From the NCBI RefSeq assembly GCF_017562075.2, contig NC_054084.1:31265158-31329157 (forward strand): a DNA stretch of 64,000 bases, written 5' to 3'. The DNA comes from Anopheles merus (lineage: Eukaryota > Arthropoda > Insecta > Diptera > Culicidae). Positions 44,941 to 57,902 of this stretch are shown here, in pieces. The position numbers and the translations under genes are program-made. Under the pieces are notes generated by a model. That model was not told the DNA's origin and ran no database searches. It worked only from the letters and a program-made list of their open reading frames with translations. Every line of letters starts with the position of its first letter. Within the stretch, counting starts at the first letter, position 1.

Positions 44941-45900
44941 CGGAACAAGCTATAAAGTAACGTCCTGTAACGGAGGTAGGATGAAATATGAAGCGTTATT
45001 ATTTGTCACGATTGGAAGCCATTCATTTGCATTATTAGTGGAAGAAGGGGTTCTTTCTGAGTGTGAGGGAGGTTGAAGTGTTTTAAAGGAGGTCAATATT
45101 TATTGTGGACAGTAGTCAGCAGTTATCGAATAATCTATTTATGTTTAGTATTACACAGCGAATTGGGCATTTATAGATATTCAAGATTGTTACCTCTGTT
45201 TTGGGGTCGTTAATGTTTGTTTATTTTTAAACTTTGAGGCATTGGACTTTAGCCTTAGGCCTTGGGAGACATTTCAGGTCTTGATTCATTCGTTCGTTAT
45301 TTCTTTTTTCTTAATGTCTTATGTTCTCGGATAGAATCAAAAACATCTTGAACTCTTAAGTACTAAACTTCGGAAAATGCTTCAAACTATCCCAGTAATA
45401 TCCAGAACAGTTTAAAAGATATTGAAAATTGAAGGTTTTCTCATCTCACAAAGTTCGTTGAGGACTAGGGGAATTCTTCCAAGACTTCATGCAAAACTGT
45501 GCATGAGGCTGATTAGTGATAAAAGGCTAAATAAAAACATTTGGAAAATACTTATAACATGAAATGATTGAATTTGTTTTTAAGTTTTACTAAAAATATT
45601 AGGTTGTTATCTCTATTTTTTTAAACAGACATTGTTTCTATTGGAACCAAAGGGTTAAAAGATATAGGCGTTACACTGTGCTTCATGTCTGAATGAGTCA
45701 AACTTTAGTGTTTAATTTAAAGAATTTAAATTATAATGTATCACTCTTACCGAAAATGTAGGAATTTTCATTATTGGAAGTACTCAAATGACGCATCACC
45801 GTCCATTGTATGCCACCCTGCGCATCATCAGCTGCTTCTAGTCTTGTTTGACTTATTATCCATATCTGGGGTCCCTATCTTAATCTAGGATCACTATAAA
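44941..45900. other. AT-rich island
   Basis: AT-rich DNA without open frames of note. A POU octamer ATTTGCAT lies at 45,025-45,032. No transposon ends were recognised. Confidence 0.5.
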
Positions 45901-47826
45901 CCAACTCCAAAAGAACGGTTTAAAGCATTAATATGCCTTGTTTTGCTTTGCGCCCTGCATCCATCCCAACTTTCCTTTTGAAATTTTCCGCTTCCTGTGC
46001 TCCTTTGATGGAGGTTCTCGTTTCCGCTCGCGGTGTACACTGTGTTTGAAAGAATAATACACACAAACAAACGTCCAGGACGACGACGACGACCAATGCG
46101 CTACGGTTCACGTACCCAAACAAACGCATCTTCAAGTGGTGTTGGAAGTTTTTCAAAATACAAATTAAAAAACCACCTCTTGGCTCGTCCGCAACTCCGA
46201 AGCGAACTCGTTGCTGCCCCTACGGGGACGACCACACGCGACACGCAGTGTGCCCTACCACCATCACCGCCCTAGAAATCGCCCAGGGAACGAGCTACAT
46301 TTTGTAATTGAATTCGTTTCTGTACGCCGTCGCGTCGCGTAAACAAACAACACTCATCAAAAGAAGCTTGCGATGCGATGCGTTCCTTTTTTAATTCCAC
46401 CACCCATAAAGCCAACCTATTCCCATGTGGTAGATTGATGCAAATGGTTACACGAGTGCACGCGATGGGGAGGAGAGGGCTGTTTTGTAGGTTTTTGAGA
46501 ATAATAACAATTTATGTTCTTCAGTTCTCTCTTTTCCCATTGGGTACCACCACCACCATTCTGCTGCAACAATCCTTTCTCGATCGTTCCCGGGTGACAT
46601 GTGTTGTCAAATTGTGCACACTGGCTGTGCGCTTCGTTTTCCCGGCCCGCTTTGATGGGCTGCGTTGAAAGGCATGGTTCAATTACGATAATCCCTCAAG
46701 TAGCCGTAGCACTTGCGGTGTGGTACAGCAGCACAGTGTACGCTGCTCTCGCGTCGCGTCGAATATCCCACGGAACAAGTGCGTCAGGTCGTCGCTTGCG
46801 TGCCATACACGTGTCCTTGTGTATGCAATTCCTGCCGTTGAGTGGAAAGGGGAAGAGAGTTCCCTGTTATGTGGTCATGTGCGGATGTTATCTTGCGTGG
46901 AGTGCCTCACAACGGGGTGAGTTATTGCTTCCTATTTCTTTCACAGTAAGTTAACAAAAAATTCGGTTAAAATAAACCGAGGGGTTGCATTCTTGCGGGA
47001 TCTTCCCCTTGAGAGCCGTTGCGAGCAGTTCCCCTAGAAGCCGAGCGGTGAAGATTTTCCCCCTAAGCCGAGTGGAATGCAAACAAATGTAAATGAACTG
47101 TCATAGTTGCTTGACGCCCAAAGTAGGCTTAGGGAGCGTGTATCTTTGCCCGATGGTGTGATGCCTTCGGAGGTCTCGGGAAGACCTGTTATCGCGGGGC
47201 TGGAACGTTTCGGAACAATCGGACGTCCGGAAGTGCGCACGCAAGAAGGAAATCTTGCAGCGTGGAACGGTGGCAGTCAATCGAAGGAAGTTTGCTTCGG
47301 TGGCTCGGGCAAAAGAACAACGGCACAAGTCACCGTTCCGGTGCGATGCACACACATACACACACGTTGCGAGACGCGTTGCGTTGCTTCTTCTATCGGT
47401 AGTACCTGCTGCTTGGGAGCTGCTGGTGGACATGGTGGGTCCGACCCGGTACAGTGATTTCGCTGTGTCTTCCTCCCCACACTAGGCTGGGACAACGCAG
47501 CAACATTGAAAGTGTACCGTGTGAATACGAAAACACAATTTTTCACGCCAAAGAACCGCCCCAGAGCACTATGGGTTGTGCCGAGGTGGGGTAGAAGTTT
47601 AGAAGTTCTAGACTACAGGTGGAGCATCGAGTTTCCGTTTCAGCTCTTACCGTACACAAGGGGTGCTGTTTTTCATTCTGTTAGTGGTCAATCGCTTCCG
47701 GGAACATCAGCATCTTCTTCGCGCGCCACCTTAAAGCTACCGGTACCCTAGCGCCTACCCAGGGGTCCGTAGTCTCCGGCAGAAGATGCAGCGAGCCGTG
47801 AAGCAATTTACCTAGCGTTGAATTTT

Positions 47827-47879
47827 TGTGTTACTTCTGGGACGGTTTCCTCTACCGTTCGTCCCAGAGCGTAACAACA
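47827..47879. ncRNA. Strong hairpin, possible pre-miRNA-like structure
   Basis: TCTGGGACG (47,836-47,844) pairs perfectly with CGTCCCAGA (47,860-47,868). Below it, GTTAC (47,830-47,834) pairs with GTAAC (47,871-47,875), and TG/CA pairs extend the base with one bulge. An internal loop of T against GC separates the two stems, and the 15-base apical loop could pair further (CGGT/ACCG). About 17 bp of stem is shorter than the usual 22-bp microRNA duplex. I recognise no known mosquito microRNA in the arms, so a chance or regulatory stem-loop remains likely. Confidence 0.2.
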
Positions 47880-49582
47880 TCGGACTGGGGTGGCTTTTTG
47901 TTTTTTTGTTTTGTTTTGAAGAAGCTGGCTCGTTCGCGATGACTTGAGGTTGTCATATGGCACACCGGTTCACAGCGACCGGCTGTGGACGTTCTTGAGC
48001 CGTGTGTACTTCCGGCAGGTTACGGTTCGGTGCGGTCCGAGTCGCTCACTTCCGCTCACTGCTGTGCCAGACGGCCCCAAGACGATGACCCAAGCAATAT
48101 GTAATGAGGAAGACTCGCACAGTCCCCTCGAGCTAATGCGACTCTTGCCGGTGGGTCGGTAATTGGTAAATCACCCCAAAACCGTCCACGCCACGCCGGG
48201 AGGGCAGCGATTTCTTAACGAGAAGCGGAGTTGTGATTGCGTCACACAGCACTGGCGCAGTACACGCGCTGGCTGCCATCATTCAACATCCATCACTGGC
48301 TTGATGTGCGATGCTGCACACTGCACTGGGATGCTAGGCGGGCCGGTAAGTATGCCCAGCGGAAGCTAGAACCACTTTTCGGCGGAGGAATTGAAACAGA
48401 CAGCAGCATTAAATGTCTCTCTGCTTGGTTGGACTGTTCTTCTCCACAGTCTGGGAGAATTGAGGCACACACGCACTGTTAATTTCTACACTTCCGTCTC
48501 ATGCTCTAGTGGCGGAGATGGGGAGAGCGTAGTAAAGCCTCACACAGGTTGAAGTTTCCCAACTTTGTAAAGGTTTGGTTGCATCACGGGGTGGAGGTTT
48601 GCTGAGCAGTTCCTATGTGGCCTATGTTTTGAGGGACAATAGTTGATTGCCCGTTTGGGGTTTTTGGTGACTGTGTACGTTACGACGGGCCCCAGTGCGG
48701 CAAGGGTGAAGGTCTTGAACTGTAGCAGGCTGGTTCAAGGTAACAGTGCCAGAGGTGCGGTGTGTTGACATCTACGCTCGTGGCCACGATTGATTGCGGA
48801 ATAGATGGTTTCCTGCTAAAAGTTTACCATTTCATATCCGTAATTGAATTAAAGCGCTTGTTAATGCACCAACAAGGCATTTCCTAGCACGGTGAGAATT
48901 CCGCGTCTCAGACATCAGAAGTTGGCAAGATCGTCTCATGCGAGCATTTCAGAAATAAAATGGACCTCAGAAAAACGTAAACCTCAAACTCTGATTGTCC
49001 ACATAATGAACGTCTTCCCAACGTAAATCGCTAGACAAAAACGAGTGTGACCGGAAGCATGGTTCGTGTGACGCAACGGGCCCGTTCGCTGTAAGATCGC
49101 ACGCCTCATGATTTGCCATTCGTACCGATGCGTTCCCGGGGGTTTTGCTGCCCTGCACTGCACTTATTGTTTCCCCGTTCTCGTTGCCCATTTCCACTAA
49201 CCTGCTGGTGCAGTTCTTGTCCAATGTCCGATTTTCTTTTCCCGCTCGAAAATGTTGCCATGACGGTCCTCTTCTTTTTCTTTAAAGTACCACGGGTGCA
49301 CTGAACCGATTCGTCCCGAATGTGACAAACGATGCGAACGAATCGATGACATTTCGTCATGTGCATCTTCTCTTGTTCTTCTGCCGCCCGTTTCCGGAAT
49401 TGGGAAGCATGGGAAATCTTGGGCCGCCATAGTGCCGCATAGCAAGAGTCGGTGGTTTTGTTTCGATGCACTTCTCCGGTCCTTCCCCCTTTCCAGCGCG
49501 CATCCAATGATTGCATCCAATTCACTGCGCGATGCAGTGATGCGTGATTGCTGTTGGGCACAGAAATCAAAGGCATTCGGTG

Positions 49583-49583
<1 letters not shown>

Positions 49584-49650
<67 letters not shown>
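49584..49650. repeat. (TG)33 microsatellite
   Basis: Uninterrupted 67-bp TG repeat followed by TTGGG. Confidence 0.97.
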
Positions 49651-49653
<3 letters not shown>

Positions 49654-50000
49654 GGTATTTTTTTTATTATTCGAGGTAATCAATGCGAACGATTGCACCC
49701 GGGGACAAGTTTGGGCTCCGGATTGGAAAGGCTGCCGAGGGTTTTTAAAGGGCGGCGTTCCCATCGCTTTATAAATGGGATGTGTGATTCTGGGTCCGGA
49801 AGTCGCACCTAGCAGGCAGCAGGTCGGATCGATTTCCCACGATTCGGTTTTAAAAAGCGTACCGGAGCAGTTGTCAAGCAGGCAGCGCAAGAATGGTGCG
49901 TCTTAAGAAAGAGTAAGAAAACTGAGGAAATGGAATGTGTCCTTGAGTTGCGGGTGTGTATGTGAAAGCATGATAGAATGTAAATCATGCACCAATCGAT

Positions 50001-52450
50001 CAATTGTTACCAGTCCGGTTGAGATTGAAGAGAGGGAACAATGCATTCTTGCTGCAGGAAGTGTGACCCTTGTTAGGAATGGGTTTAATTATAGACCTTC
50101 CAAGAATGTGAGGTTTGTTGGAGTACATTGTCAATTGATTTAGATGTAATTAAAAAGGGAAATGTTGCTTCTTCTAATAGGTAGTATCATTCTTCTTAAC
50201 TCTATTTTATCTCTCTTGTTCCTTCCTTAATGAGGAAATATCCCGTTTCCAATGGAAAACAGTATTAAAGACAGCTCATCCTCCCCAACGGTCAGATAAT
50301 GGAAAGCGCCGAGCGGGTTACGAAGCTACTGTAATCTGTTGGACCTCCCTGTACCCTAACGCCTCCCACTACTCTCATTTTACAACCCGAAATGACTCAT
50401 CCAAAACTCCGACCGAAGAAGACCGATCGTGGAACGCATAAAACGGTGGAAATAAAAGCACAACCCGGCTGCGATCTAGCGCACATCGATCGATCTTCAA
50501 GATGAGCGGCTGTAGATTGGAGATATAGAATCTGGACGGTCGGTGTCGGCTCCAAACAGCGTAGCACGCCCTGCCTTTTTTTCGTTCCTTTTAACACCCC
50601 GTACTGCCACACGGCAGCTAGGGGGAGTCGCTTTTTCCCATTAAAAATTCTAAAAGCTTCTGGTAGCGTTCGTGGGGAGTACACGGTAGAGGAACTTTGG
50701 GGGGAGATATGTTTTGGAGGGGGGAAAAACACAAAAGAAGCAATCTCACGCTGTTGCGCCGTCCAATCGGATCGGTGTAAATGGTGAATAATTAAAAAAA
50801 GAAGGTCCGTGAAAGTGCTACCATCAGATCATCTCCGGAGAGAGATACAGGTGAAGAGCTGGGAGGGTGGAGTAATCGAATGTAAAATGGAAAAGAAATG
50901 AGCTCCCCACCTCAGGGCGAAGACGAGAGTGCGTCCAGAAGCCCATGGACAGATATGATGGGCACTAAAATCATTCGATGACGATCGATACGGAGATGAC
51001 CGGAAGAAGTGTCCGCAGTACCGTAGCAATAACAGAGACTCTTGGAGTGGTGGTACAAATGGTTGTCGGGTGCAGTGATAGGACTTTCTAGCGACACGCA
51101 TCTCGAACCTTCCCGCGTGCTGGGAACGTTGGATGACATGGGGCGCATATCTTCCGAACCGAGCCGAACGGAGCAGGACCGGCGACCTGGGCGCACCGGG
51201 ATGCGTAATTTCATTCTATCCAGTCATTAGAGGGCAAAGATGGGCTTCCGTCGAACAGCTTGGGACCTGCCGGGCTGCTTCTATGCAAATCATGCCCGAC
51301 CGGGCACAGCTTCTCACATCACGAAAAGCGCTGGTGCTGGTCCGCATCTTCAACGGATGGCAACGGAAGGCACTCGCTGCGCTTGTCCTTGGGACGACGC
51401 GCGTTGGGTTGCGAAGTGTGCGAAGAAAATAAGACGGAGACTCGCAGCGAAGGCTTCGGAAACAACCGTTACTATTAATAACATGCTTTAAATCGATGCT
51501 GGCTTTTATGATCCTTCTACCGTCGTTCCGCCGATTCTGCCGATGGTCGGCAGCGATGGACGATGCTCCTGTGTGTGAACCTGTCCCAACATTTATTGTC
51601 ATCGCGCCATGGTGTGTTGGCGAAGCGTGTGTAAGGGAGGGTGCGAGCTGCGACCATGTTGTTGCGGTTCTCGGATGGGGAACGCTTTAAAGCCCTTTTT
51701 GCGCTTTGTTGCGATTTGTTTTCCACCGGCCCATTCCGTTCCGGTTGTCATCGAGCTCGAGCCGTGGCCGGTATTCGCGTGTGTATGAGTAAAGGTTGTG
51801 TCTCGCGGGTTTTTTTTTGCGCAATAGACACACCTGATTCGTTTGAGGCGGTAAGAGATAATAAAAAAACGGTAGCAGAACAGAGGCAAACAATAACTGC
51901 AGAAGAGTAAAACAGAAGCACAGAGAACGCGGGTGCATTAAAAAGACCCTCGGTGGCGCCGCAGGGAGAAATGGAGAAATTATTGACCAGTACACTTAAA
52001 GGGGAGAAATGGATAATAATGGTTCAGCAGAGGGAAGGGAAACCAAACAAAGAAATAACTTTGGTATGGCGATTTGTGGCAGGGCAAATTCTGTGCCGCA
52101 GCGTACGCGAGACCGGTCCCGGGCGAATGTTTATTAACGGTTTAGTGCGTCAGTTGTCAGATTTTTTGTTCTTGCTGCCGTTGTATGGCTGTGTCTTGTA
52201 GCTTGCTGTCGTTTGCCAGTTTGTTTGTTAGGCCGGAAAGCAATTAGAAGCGTGCTGCCACTGGTTACTGGTGATCAGTTTAATGATGATTCTGTTCCGC
52301 CAGTGACGAATGAAGGGAAATCAAGAATTGTTGATCGTTGCGTAGTGGTAGAGTGGTTCGAGCTTTAAAGTGGACAATATGAGCGGTGATGTTGTGAGGA
52401 AGAAGTACGCTATGTTGCATCCGTGAAGCAAGTGTAGCAAAAAAATGCTT
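50001..52450. other. Non-coding mixed DNA, AT-rich at its left edge
   Basis: The part to about 50,260 is AT-rich. The rest is mixed and GC-richer. Minus-strand frames up to 128 codons (51,216-51,602) overlap plus-strand frames and show no domain. The phrase TAGTGGTAGAGTGGTTCGAG near 52,345 resembles tRNA boxes but cannot form a cloverleaf. Confidence 0.5.
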
Positions 52451-53350
52451 GAGTTGCATTTTGATGCATGAGCACAATTTGAAAATGAAAACAAAACCGT
52501 AATTGCAGTGATCAATACATCTCGGTGATTATTAGAGATGGGCAAGATGCATGATAAATGGCCAGTTAGATCAGCCAGTTGAATTGAAGAATGAACCTTT
52601 CAACCTGAAGCTACCTTTTTTAACAATTCAAATCGAATAGAATTATCGCTCAGTAGGATTACTTAACTTAGAACAAATGAGATACACTGATTGATAAGTT
52701 AAATCACTTACTAGCTCCTTAAGAGTCACTAAATACCACTGTAAGGGAGTTGCTGGTCGGGCTGGAGAGTTGAATGATTCATCTTATTTTAATTTTAGAC
52801 AGAGTTGTTTAACTCATTTAACTCGAGTCATGCATGATTACCATATATGAGTTGTACAAAATGAGTTAAATAATATTGTTTGTAATACTTAAATTCAATT
52901 CATTCTTCGCAAAGCTCCAGGCACAATTCTTACTAAAAGATTTAATTTTCTTTGAGCGAGCTACTAGTTTGTATGTAGCGTTGATTCATTCATCAATGAT
53001 CAACTCCCGAAAAAGTTATTTGAATCACGAATGATATATCTCATAGGAACTTTGTTGCTTGTTACTGCAAAGAGTGAAATCATAATGATCATAATGATTT
53101 AGTCAATTTCAAAGCCAAAGTAATAATTGCAGATATTTAACAACTTGATTCTGAAGTAGAAAAGACTTACTTTTTGTCCAACAATTGAACTCTTATTATG
53201 AGAACTGATCGCCCTTTAAATGAACGGTGGCCTGTTTCGACATGTTTTATCGATTTTATCATTCTTCGAAAAGATGTCAAGTTGCATAATAACTCATAAT
53301 AAAACAAAATTTGACCAGAATTAAAGTTCAGTTAGACTTTTTTCATTGCC
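52451..53350. other. AT-rich island with a possible decayed MITE
   Basis: AT-rich DNA with no frame of note. The part from 52,533 is listed separately because of its recurring TGA-ATGATTCA-like words. The rest shows nothing further. Confidence 0.5.
52533..53110. mobile_element. Possible decayed MITE starting TAGAGATGGGCAA
   Basis: The left boundary TAGAGATGGGCAAGAT resembles ends I recall for hAT-like and related MITEs in insects. The body repeats words such as TGAATGATTCAT, AACTCATTTAACTCGAGTCA, GATTCATTCATCAATGATCAA and GAATCACGAATGAT, a composition I associate with such elements. The expected right end (TTGCCCATCTCTA) was not found, and no target duplication could be defined, so the element is truncated or the call is wrong. 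Confidence 0.3.
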
Positions 53351-55640
53351 GCTAAAGTATAGGAGTTGTGTCATTTGAATATATACTGACCGACAATCTC
53401 CCTGTAGACGTAGCTCTGTATCTTGTCGTTGAACTTTCTTGCTCGCCGAACGCTTCTTCGCATGTACGAATCCACCCTATGAACCTCCCGATGATCCCCC
53501 TTAAACTAGCACCTAGCACCTGACCGACCGTCCCCGCCGATGAAACGATGAATTCAATTTCCACCGTGTAATACGGCAAAACAGCACCAATTTATCGGTT
53601 AAGTAAATCTAAAGAAAGGTTCTTTGTCGCTTCACCGGCTTCAAAAAACAGAAGCCCGGGGGAGCCAACCGAATTACACAAACTCTCCACACGACCGCAT
53701 CGATTTACTGCCTGCCCACCCCGAACGGCAAAAGGTCGCGATCTGAACGAATCGGATCATCCCTACCAATCCGGCCGAGCACGCGGTACGCACACACACA
53801 CAAACACACACGCCCGCAAATCCGGGCTAGCGCGACCGTTAAGAGGCCTTTGTGGGTGGGTAGCTGCAGCGGAACTGAAGTCGTCAGCCAAGGTGATCCG
53901 ATTACCCGGCCCCGCGGTGACGGTGACGTTGGCCGTCGCTTTGATGTTTGTGTGTCCGAAGCGCGCCCGGCGAAAGGTCACTCTAACGGTAGCTCAATCG
54001 CGGTGGATCAGTAGCCGTTTGTGCGGTTCGGCGAGCCGTGTCTTAAGAACTTGGTAGAGGGTCCCGTCGTTGACCTCTCCCGCGTCCATGTGCTTCCAAA
54101 ATCAAAGGAATCGATGGGTTGAAGAGCGCTTACACTCAACCATCAGGAGGAAAAAAACACACACGTTTACAAACAGGCGGAGGCAGTTGTATGCAATTGG
54201 TAAAGTGCATACGGGCGTGAAACTGCACTTTACTCCCCCCACTGCGGTGACCCGTACCGAAAATCCTTGCCGGAAAATTGGTTCAGTCTCAGTCGGAAAC
54301 CTCCGAAACTTCGGATTAGGCACGGTAATGTGAGACGGTTGAACATTTTCCCCGGTTCCGGTCTGGCGGAAAAACGTCCCGTTCAGATGAATGGAATTAG
54401 AATGTTTCATCGGTTGGGTAAAAGAGAGAGAAAGCCATTCTGGGAAACGGGAAATGTCATTTGACCACAAAATGTGGCAAGCAGCGGAGGAGTGAGTGCG
54501 TGGACATTGGTTCGTTGGTTCGCTTTTTCGGAGCTGCATGTCGCCCCTTTGGTGCGCGTGAGGCTTTCATCGGTCACGAGGGTTAGTGCACTAGCCCGGG
54601 ATGCACACTTGTGCCATCGGTCAAGCATTTCCAGCTGCAGTTTTGCAAAACGTGGCCCATTCCCTTTTGCCGCCACGAACATTGCCTTTGCTGGTCAGTT
54701 TATTGTGTCACATGTATTATTAATGGATTCCAGTTTATAACAATTGCACCGATTGGAGGCTTTCATGTTTCATAAGCCGCCCTTGGCTGGTCGTCGCCGA
54801 CGCAAGGGTAACGGTCGCACAAATGGTTGGCATCCTGGGGCGATCGCCCCCCGTTTGCTCCTTTTCGGTTGCTTTGCCAACCCGCGCAAGAGATGGGCTT
54901 TCGTCCGTGCCAGCAGCAGTCCTTTCGGTTGCATTGAGGCACCAGTGTCGTGCAAGGAAAATTTCATAATTATCACCACCAGCGCGCGTACCGGAACAAG
55001 ATGACGCACCCCGGTGGTCGAGGCAATGAGGGAGTGAGGCCACCCATTTCCGTGATTACAACCGCGATTTGCTCGTAGAACAACCAAACCGTCGGATGCA
55101 ATTGGGCCGCGTGGCTCGGATGCAACGGCATTGCGCGACACATGCAGATGACTCGTCGTTTTTCGTCGTCCCCGGTCGTATGTTTGTGCGGCACCGGTTT
55201 TTTGGGAATGTCATTTGCAGATTGGCCCGGCGTTTGCCAAAACCCGACGGCTACAGCTGGAGCTGGGATTTCGGAGCCCGTGGACACTGAGCGCTCGCTG
55301 AGTGCTTGCCCGCTGACAGGATTTGTGTGTTGCGCTTGATGGTGGATGGTGTTGGCAAATCTTGCACCGCGGTAGATCCTGCCTATGGGCAGCTTGGCCC
55401 AATGTAGGCAGTTTTTGAATAGGGCTGGTACGGGAATTCGTATGCATCCTTGACGATTTCATCTCTCTATCTAAATTTGGAAAAGTCGGCAAGGCAAATG
55501 CATCCTTGGCATTAACAACCGCCGGATGGTAATGACAAGCGTTGAGAGGCGATGCCGGGTTCATGAAACACGGAAACAAGCCTTTCCGAAGGGGATGTGT
55601 CAGTGAGTGGGGCTTTAAATCAGGGTTTATTAGGACTCTC
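53351..55640. other. Non-coding GC-richer DNA, no recognisable gene
   Basis: Frames up to 145 codons overlap on both strands. A minus-strand frame at 53,352-53,579 reads YTVEIEFIVSSAGTVGQVLG and looks protein-like at first sight. However, it opens with TTG, is bounded by a stop 6 codons upstream and has no visible acceptor, so I do not call it. Confidence 0.5.
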
Positions 55641-57250
55641 TGTGTCATCTATTTACGGGCGCTTTCAGACTGATTGAGTTGAAGTAAAAAATCTTCGTTT
55701 GGAGTGCAACATTTGGACGTAGTCTTCGATGTCCAATAAAGTCAGCTAGACTTAATTCTTCGAACGATACTCCATTCTATGAACTGAACTGCTCATAAGC
55801 TTTTCAAAAGGTAATCCAAACCTTTTCCTTCACCTCTAGCAGGTTATTATTATTTTTATTCGGTATCAATATCAACTCAGCTCTAGAATTTCCCGCCCTT
55901 TTTTCCCCCGATTTAATGACCCCCGTTTTGTGCGTCAACACAAAACCCTACGGAGCAAAAGTGCGTGAGTGCGTTGTAATCTTTTGTCTGACGCAAGAGG
56001 TCATCGCTGGTCTTAACGCTTTGCTACAATTTACAGACTTCCTCGAACTCTCTCGGCAATCAATCATTGGGCTGTGCGTTGCTTATCCTTTCCCTCCCGC
56101 GGGGGTTGTTTCGGGTCCTTAAGGAGCGAACCGAAAAAGCGGAAGAGATCTGGTGAACAAAATTAGAAAAAAAAGAGCTGAAACCCTGGAACTAAGGAAT
56201 GCAATAAGCAACGTGTGGAAATGGGCTTTTGAGAAGAGGCAACCCCGAACGAACTGATGCCCGGGGACGGGGACGGACGATCAAAAATCATTACCACCAG
56301 GCCACTTCTCCCTCGACAGCTGTCAAAATGGGAATCATTATGACGGAACGACGATTTGTTCATGATTTGTAGGTTTTTTTTCATCTTCTCTCTGGCTCTC
56401 CTCTGTATGCTCTTTTAAGCATCGTTCCACACATATGGTCGATTGGGATTTTCGGCGGAGGCCACAGAACCAAACTGAAGCCTTCCATCATGCAGCTAGT
56501 TTTTTGAAGGTTGGTAGGAACTGGGACGCCCGTAGGATAGGTCGTTAGCACGCGGGTTAGTGCGAACAGCGCTCAAATTAGTGCTCAATCTCGGGCAAAT
56601 GGTTAGAATGCGTTGTTGCTGTGTAAGGCGAAATAATTCGCTAATAAGCCTAGACAACAGCTGGGGACGCCTGACTGTTTGATGGTTGGTTGTTGTCGGT
56701 GGCAATTAAAAGGTGCTGAAAAGTAATAAAATTAATTTAATGCAACAGGTAGATCAGCTTCGGCGCGCCGTGGGGAGAGAAAGCTTCCTACCCGGCCTGT
56801 CGTGGCATCGTGCAAAGAATATTCTATGTGATGTGTGTGTTTACTGGTTTTGGAATGGTATGCAGGCGGATACGGATTGCTGCTGTGTTTGATGCAGCTT
56901 GAAAGTGCAGCAAAGTTATGCAGAACGTTTCGTTTGCTCATTCACTCACGTAGCGGCAGAACCTGGGAAAGGTTGGCGGTATATGTCAGAGGCGTATCAA
57001 GGTGTTTCTAGGAAAAGGGCACTAGCAAGACAGCAGCGATGGTGCATAGAGTTTGCATGGAAATTGATTTACACCTTTGGTGTGATTTATGTGATTGATG
57101 TTGCGAGAACAGGTATCCTCTATGATACATCACTTGATATTGGAAATACAATAATTGATAAACTTAACATAGGTTTGGATATTTCCGTTAAGTAGATATG
57201 TCAAGATGTATCATCTGAATTTCCAAATCCAACCTTGAGAAAGACACAAT
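55641..57250. other. Alternating AT-rich and mixed non-coding DNA
   Basis: AT-rich patches lie at about 55,641-55,910 and 57,000-57,250, with mixed sequence between. No repeat ends or coding frames are recognised. Confidence 0.5.
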
Positions 57251-57884
57251 TGAACGGTTCAGTGGCGACAGGAAGTTGGGGCAATTCCCAGCGTCCATGT
57301 TAAACCCCACCGCTGCTGACCATAATACAACTTTACACCACTCCTTTCATTGTCCAACTTGGTAGCACTCATCAGAGGCCCTCATAACGGAAAAGCCCTT
57401 CCAGGTGGGGAATCTGGCATACGTTTCTCAAAACACTGTCCCACCGTTTAGTACCACACGACAGGTTCAACCCGAGGGTGAAGGTGCGCTCATCAAAGAC
57501 AATAAACCGTTTTCACGGTTGCCGCTACTTGGGAATAGTATAATTCCCTTCTACCTTAATAACGTCTGTATGTGTGTGAGTGGCCGGCAGCCAGGGTGTG
57601 TATGTTTGCATACAATCTCGGAAAGACCTGTGGGAATGCCTATCGCGTCCCATTTTCCCGCCCCACTGTTCAATAGAGGGGAAGGAAAGGGGGAAAGGGA
57701 CGAAACAACTGTTCAACCGAAGACCGAAAACAACCAACACTGTGTGTATGTGTCTCCTCGTGGTAAAGCAGGCAATTAACGTTTATCACGGCGTTTGGGT
57801 TCGAAATGTTTCGCCTCGCACGGGCTCGGTCGGGAATGTCTAGGCTCCGGAAGAAATTAATAAAATGACTAACTAATAACGTTA

Positions 57885-57902
57885 AGCAGCAGCAGCAGCA
57901 GC
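57885..57902. repeat. (AGC)6 trinucleotide tract
   Basis: Six AGC units in non-coding context. Confidence 0.9.

Larger units (their letters stand above)
45901..50000. other. Non-coding mixed DNA with a long GT repeat and a strong hairpin
   Basis: Besides the (TG)33 tract and the hairpin at 47,827-47,879, the stretch holds CCGGAAGT at 47,227, 48,009 (reverse) and 49,796, and an octamer ATGCAAAT at 46,438-46,445. Open frames up to 156 codons show no domain, and those across the GT tract are repeat translations. Confidence 0.5.

Noticed and set aside
52335..52372. tRNA-like boxes TGGTAGAGTGG and GGTTCGAGC
   Set aside because: The A- and B-box-like words overlap instead of being 30-40 bp apart, and no cloverleaf can be drawn.
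53352..53579. 75-codon minus-strand frame beginning PYYTVEIEFIVSS
   Set aside because: It opens with TTG, with an upstream stop six codons away and no splice acceptor between. It has no recognisable domain.
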